From positions 1-35,639 of the forward strand of contig CANCBK010000014.1 in assembly GCA_947374315.1 (NCBI GenBank): a DNA stretch of 35,639 nt, written 5' to 3'. The first letter of the stretch is position 1. Each line of letters starts with the position of its first letter. The notes under the pieces were generated by a model. It saw only the letters and a list, made by a program, of their open reading frames with translations, searched no databases and was not told the DNA's origin. A program made the position numbers and the translations under genes. This document shows positions 33,013 through 35,639 of this stretch, one piece after another. Origin of the DNA: Burkholderiaceae bacterium. GTDB lineage: Bacteria; Pseudomonadota; Gammaproteobacteria; Burkholderiales; Burkholderiaceae.

Positions 33013-33567
33013 ATGTACTGGAAACCCAACCCCCTACTCATCATCGGCTTAGCCGCGGCATCAGCACCCATCATTGCGCAAGCCAAGATTTATGTATCCG
33101 TTGAGCAAGCTCAAAAAATATTGCTTCCCAATAAGTCACTCACCAAGAACCCCATCATCATCACAGATGAACTACAAGACAAAATGCGCTCAGCATCCAG
33201 CGTTCGCCAAACCTTTCATGGAGATCGCATCTGGAGAGCGGGTGACGGTAGCTGGTTTATTGTGGATGAAGTTGTAGGTAAACATGAAATGATTACTTAT
33301 GCGGTGGCATTAAGCCCATCAGGCGCCGTTACCGGCATTGAGATTCTGGATTACGTTGAATCCTATGGTTATGAGGTAGCTGAAGTGCAGTGGCGCAATC
33401 AGTTCATTGGCAAGACAGCGGCAGATCCTATTAAGCTAAATCAAGATATTCAGAATATTGGTGGAGCGACACTCTCCTGCAAGCATTTAACAGATGGAGT
33501 CAAGCGCATAGCGGTCCTTTATGACATAGCACTCAAAAATCAAGCTCAAACCCCTAAAGCAAAATGA
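33013..33567 (+). CDS. Exported FMN-binding domain protein
   Basis: A 184-residue protein with a signal peptide (about 1-24, cleavage after AQA) and an FMN_bind domain (about 80-172). The covalent flavin site is expected at Thr153 in GGATLSC, by comparison with SGATLT in NqrC, where FMN is joined by a phosphoester bond to the last Thr of S-G-A-T. Here the usual Ser is Gly and the Asp six residues before Thr is Gln, so the site deviates from the consensus. The next gene, overlapping by ATGA, encodes the flavin transferase ApbE that makes this bond. It should be a periplasmic one- or two-electron carrier. Confidence 0.85.
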   Translation: MYWKPNPLLIIGLAAASAPIIAQAKIYVSVEQAQKILLPNKSLTKNPIIITDELQDKMRSASSVRQTFHGDRIWRAGDGSWFIVDEVVGKHEMITYAVALSPSGAVTGIEILDYVESYGYEVAEVQWRNQFIGKTAADPIKLNQDIQNIGGATLSCKHLTDGVKRIAVLYDIALKNQAQTPKAK

Positions 33568-34391
33568 TTCGCTGCAAACCTCTCTTAGGCACCTTCGTTG
33601 AAATATCCACTGAAGATGGAATGGATTCATCTTATGCGATAGAGGCGGCGTTCTCAACCATTGAAAAAGTTCAGTGGCTCATGGGTTTTCATAATACCGA
33701 GAGTGAACTTTCTCAAATCAATGCCCGCTCTTATCTAGAGTCCGTTCGCATTCATTCTTGGACAGCCGAAGTACTGACAATAGCCCAAGAGATTTATCGC
33801 CAATCCAATGGGATTTTCAATTGCGGTATTGGGCATCGTCTAGTAGCAGCAGGTCTTCTCCCGAACCACTCCACCATCAATGTGGATGCATTTGGAGGGA
33901 TCGAAGACGTGTTATTTTTAGAATCAGATCTCATCATGTCTCGTTTGCCACTCTGCCTTGATCTGGGTGGTATTGCTAAAGGATATGCCGTAGATAGAGC
34001 AGTCGAGACCTTGCAAGCTTATGGTATTCGTTCTGGTTCCGTAAATGCCGGCGGTGATATGCGAGTTTTTGGTGAAGTAGCCCAAGTGATTCAAATCAGA
34101 AGCCCAAGTAGTCCTCAAGCACTCATTCAGGTGGGCAGTATGAAGCAAGGCGCTATTGCTACAAGCGGTCTTTATTTTTCAAAACGGGATACCAGTGTAA
34201 AAAGTTATATGGTCAACCCCTTAAATCAACATCACATGGAGTTTTCAGAATCCTATTCAGTGATTGCCCCTGAATGCGTCTATGCCGATGCCCTCACCAA
34301 GGTGGTGAGCATTACCGGAAATATTCATCATCCCTGTTTAGGACAATTCTCAGCTCAGGCCATGATGATTCCAGCTATGGTTACGCCATGA
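33564..34391 (+). CDS. apbE: ApbE, FAD:protein FMN transferase
   Basis: A 275-residue ApbE, shorter than the roughly 350-residue enterobacterial lipoprotein. Motifs: LGTFVEI at the start, LDLGGIAKGYAVD near 132-144, NAGGDM near 160-165 and DALTKV in the C-terminal part, all typical of the Mg2+ and FAD-binding fold. It transfers FMN from FAD to Thr or Ser of FMN_bind proteins. The start ATG overlaps the stop of the FMN-binding gene (ATGA). It has no signal peptide: the sequence starts with the domain itself (MIRCKPLLGTF). That contrasts with its exported substrate and suggests either a cytoplasmic enzyme acting before export, or a missing leader. Confidence 0.9.
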   Translation: MIRCKPLLGTFVEISTEDGMDSSYAIEAAFSTIEKVQWLMGFHNTESELSQINARSYLESVRIHSWTAEVLTIAQEIYRQSNGIFNCGIGHRLVAAGLLPNHSTINVDAFGGIEDVLFLESDLIMSRLPLCLDLGGIAKGYAVDRAVETLQAYGIRSGSVNAGGDMRVFGEVAQVIQIRSPSSPQALIQVGSMKQGAIATSGLYFSKRDTSVKSYMVNPLNQHHMEFSESYSVIAPECVYADALTKVVSITGNIHHPCLGQFSAQAMMIPAMVTP

Positions 34392-34834
34392 AAAATACTA
34401 GCCGCCTAGGAAAGATGCCGCAATGGCAAAGAAATTTCGTCCTCATTGGCATGTTGGCTTGCTCGCTCACTGGAACGGCTTATTTACTGGGTCATGAGTT
34501 TTCTATTCAGCACACTCTCTTTGGAACACATTCGATATTGATTTGGCATGGAGTGACGGCAATGCTGGCCATGCTCGCCCTAGGCTCAGTGCTGCCCTTT
34601 CATATCAAAGCTGGCCTGAAGTCCAAGCGAAAGTTGTGGAGCGGCCTAAGTCAGTTAGCGTTTCTATTTACCCTACTAGTCTCGGGCGCCCTGCTCTATT
34701 ACGGACCAGAAGAGATTCGGGATGCAGTCATCACAACCCACTGGGTGATTGGCCTTGCATTCTTTGCCATCTTTTTGCTGCATGGCGTTTATTCCAAAAA
34801 GGTTCCAGCCTTCAATGGCAATAAGGCGCATTGA
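34388..34834 (+). CDS. Four-helix membrane protein, cytochrome b-like
   Basis: The ATG at 34388 overlaps the apbE stop (ATGA); 148 residues. Four helices lie at about 17-36, 51-70, 84-104 and 115-134. Positive charges put the N-terminus, the helix 2-3 loop (KAGLKSKRK) and the C-terminus in the cytoplasm. Helix 2 has His54 near the periplasmic and His72 near the cytoplasmic face; helix 4 has His118 and His132 in the same pattern. Two histidines per leaflet is the layout of two b-type haems in a four-helix bundle. This would let it carry electrons from quinol to the FMN protein. Haem binding is an inference from His placement; no family name is claimed. Confidence 0.7.
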   Translation: MKNTSRLGKMPQWQRNFVLIGMLACSLTGTAYLLGHEFSIQHTLFGTHSILIWHGVTAMLAMLALGSVLPFHIKAGLKSKRKLWSGLSQLAFLFTLLVSGALLYYGPEEIRDAVITTHWVIGLAFFAIFLLHGVYSKKVPAFNGNKAH

Positions 34835-34857
34835 GTGATCATTCTCAATACGCCTTA
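34822..34857. terminator. Hairpin at the end of the Fur-type operon
   Basis: TAAGGCG (34822-34828) pairs with CGCCTTA (34851-34857) and ATTGAG (34830-34835) with CTCAAT (34844-34849), with one C/A mismatch. The left arm runs through the stop codon of the membrane protein gene. No clear T-run exists on either strand, so termination strength is uncertain; it lies between convergent genes. Confidence 0.5.
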
Positions 34858-34894
34858 ATGAGTCTGAAGTCAGCTCAAGCAAACTCAAGAAAAC

Positions 34895-35107
34895 TTATTT
34901 ACAGCAAGAGTCTTTTCCACAAGAGTTGCCACAGGAATTCATTCCTAGAATTGAATAGGCTGGGCAGAAACGGATGATGCCCGTTGCCAAGGGGATTACG
35001 CCAAGCCAGCCCCACCAGCCAATAGTTCCATTGCCTGCGAGCGCTACTAGCACTATGCCGACAATAATTCTTAAAGTGCGATCAATACCACCAAGGTTAC
35101 ATTTCAT
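34895..35107 (-). CDS. DUF2892 small membrane protein
   Basis: A 70-residue protein of the DUF2892 type: NLGGIDRTLRIIVGIVLVAL gives helix 1 and GWWGWLGVIPLATGII helix 2, followed by RFCPAYSILGM. The tail has a run of cysteines (48, 59, 63, 68, 69) ending in CCK, suiting metal or sulfane-sulfur contact. AAAGGAG before the ATG is a strong ribosome-binding site. In E. coli the same domain is fused to the rhodanese YgaP, next to its ArsR-type regulator YgaV; here the ArsR gene is immediately upstream, 39 bp away. Confidence 0.85.
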   Translation of the reverse strand: MKCNLGGIDRTLRIIVGIVLVALAGNGTIGWWGWLGVIPLATGIIRFCPAYSILGMNSCGNSCGKDSCCK

Positions 35108-35146
35108 GTTCCACTCCTTTGAAAACGATTAACTGATTTTTGACTT

Positions 35147-35488
35147 CTACTTCTTGCAGTAATGCTTGTAAAGTAAACCCATTACAGATACGACAATCTG
35201 ACTTGATAGGGAGTAGTAAATCTGCTTTCCCTCTCTGCGCGTTTTAACCAGCTTCTCCTTGCGCAGCACAGTGAGCTGCTGAGAAAGCGTTGGCTGATGT
35301 AAATCGAGCGCCGCCTCTAACTCACCTACACACTTTTCCCCTTGGCCGATTTCGCATAACAGCATCATGCGATCCCGATTAGATAAGACCTTCATGAGTT
35401 TGCAGGCTTCATCAGCCGAAGACTGCATCTTCTTTAATTCTGCTTTAGAAATAGGCGCATTCATAGCGGAGACCAGCTCAGAGGGCAT
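35147..35488 (-). CDS. ArsR-family repressor, BigR/SqrR/YgaV-like
   Basis: A 113-residue winged-helix regulator with the ArsR core (VLSNRDRMMLLCEI, then LHQPTLSQQLTVLRKEKLVKTRREGKQIYYSL, cited here by its key residues P66, S69, H64 and R84). Cys45 in helix alpha2 and Cys111 at the C-terminal helix sit where BigR and SqrR have their persulfide-sensing cysteine pair (Cys42/Cys108 numbering in BigR). Metal-binding ArsR motifs (ELCVCDL) are absent. I therefore read it as a sulfane-sulfur sensor, not an arsenic sensor. The ATG at 35488 overlaps the upstream gene's stop by 11 bp; the ATG at 35464 would lie after it. Confidence 0.82.
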   Translation of the reverse strand: MPSELVSAMNAPISKAELKKMQSSADEACKLMKVLSNRDRMMLLCEIGQGEKCVGELEAALDLHQPTLSQQLTVLRKEKLVKTRREGKQIYYSLSSQIVVSVMGLLYKHYCKK

Positions 35489-35639
35489 TCAAGGGGATTT
35501 TTAAATATGAAATCCCACTGGCATCTGGCTCGGGGAAATGTCCAGCCCGAATGTTTACTTGAATAGATGGCAATATCAAAGTGGGCATCTCCAGAGTGTT
35601 ATCCCGTGCAGTACGCATCTTGACGAATTGCTCTTCTGT
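35478..35639 (-). CDS. C-terminus of an MBL-fold persulfide dioxygenase-like protein (partial)
   Basis: The minus-strand frame is open from the right window edge to the TGA at 35478-35480, giving 53 residues without a start. They include TEEQFVKMR, LEMPTLILPS, VNIRAGHFPEP and the end YLKIPLNAL, which I recognise as the C-terminal end of ETHE1/Blh-like sulfur dioxygenases that oxidise glutathione persulfide to sulfite. The frame was too short for a usual ORF search. It directly precedes and overlaps the BigR-like repressor, matching known bigR operon organisation (repressor with beta-lactamase-like hydrolase). Confidence 0.75.
   Translation of the reverse strand, partial: TEEQFVKMRTARDNTLEMPTLILPSIQVNIRAGHFPEPDASGISYLKIPLNAL

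Noticed and set aside
1..35639. Mobile elements, CRISPR arrays, tRNA and rRNA genes
   Set aside because: No transposase, integrase or long terminal repeats, no regularly spaced repeats, no cloverleaf and no rRNA segment were found by eye.

Overview
The window looks like chromosome of a betaproteobacterium of the Burkholderiales, most likely a Polynucleobacter-type freshwater species. This rests on gene-family recognition only: a phasin, a monomeric NADP-isocitrate dehydrogenase, DUF455, DUF2889 and DUF6352-type proteins, MsrPQ, many short intergenic gaps, and base composition that by eye is moderately AT-rich for the order. I see no insertion sequence, prophage, CRISPR array, rRNA or tRNA. 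Both ends cut through genes.

Left part (1-11.6 kb): the 3' part of a TsdA-like di-haem thiosulfate dehydrogenase, a DUF455 ferritin-like protein, a DUF4239 membrane protein convergent with an MgtA-type Mg2+ P-type ATPase, then a tightly coupled pair encoding a zinc-dependent HDAC-type deacylase and a 900-residue PatZ-type protein acetyltransferase. A strong terminator separates these from ahpC-ahpF, which have a perfect 14-bp palindrome upstream and, between them, an RNA segment able to form two mutually exclusive stem-loops.

Middle part (11.6-29.9 kb): mostly housekeeping genes. There is a 980-residue FAD/Fe-S 2-hydroxyacid dehydrogenase of the YdiJ type, a phasin, a periplasmic parvulin, two small hypothetical proteins (one with 22 acidic and no basic residues), PhhB overlapping an RsuA-type pseudouridine synthase, DUF2889, an SDR, an outer-membrane-like protein, an MBL-fold hydrolase, a Blc-type lipocalin behind msrP-msrQ, monomeric isocitrate dehydrogenase, an MFS transporter, a DUF6352-type protein, an FKBP isomerase and a lytic transglycosylase. 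A 519-bp gap (29916-30434) holds a terminator-like hairpin and a perfect 16-bp palindrome.

Right part (30.4-35.6 kb): a secreted DNA/RNA endonuclease and a DUF3820 protein precede the most interesting unit. A sigma70-like promoter with two Fur-box-like sites drives five co-directional genes: an outer-membrane-like barrel, a 59-residue protein, an exported FMN-binding protein, ApbE flavin transferase, and a four-helix membrane protein whose histidines are placed like those of a two-haem cytochrome b. I infer an iron-starvation-induced electron path from quinol through haem b to a covalently bound periplasmic FMN, plausibly for ferric iron reduction. The window ends with a reactive-sulfur unit on the minus strand: the C-terminus of a persulfide-dioxygenase-like MBL protein, a BigR/SqrR-like ArsR repressor and a DUF2892 protein.
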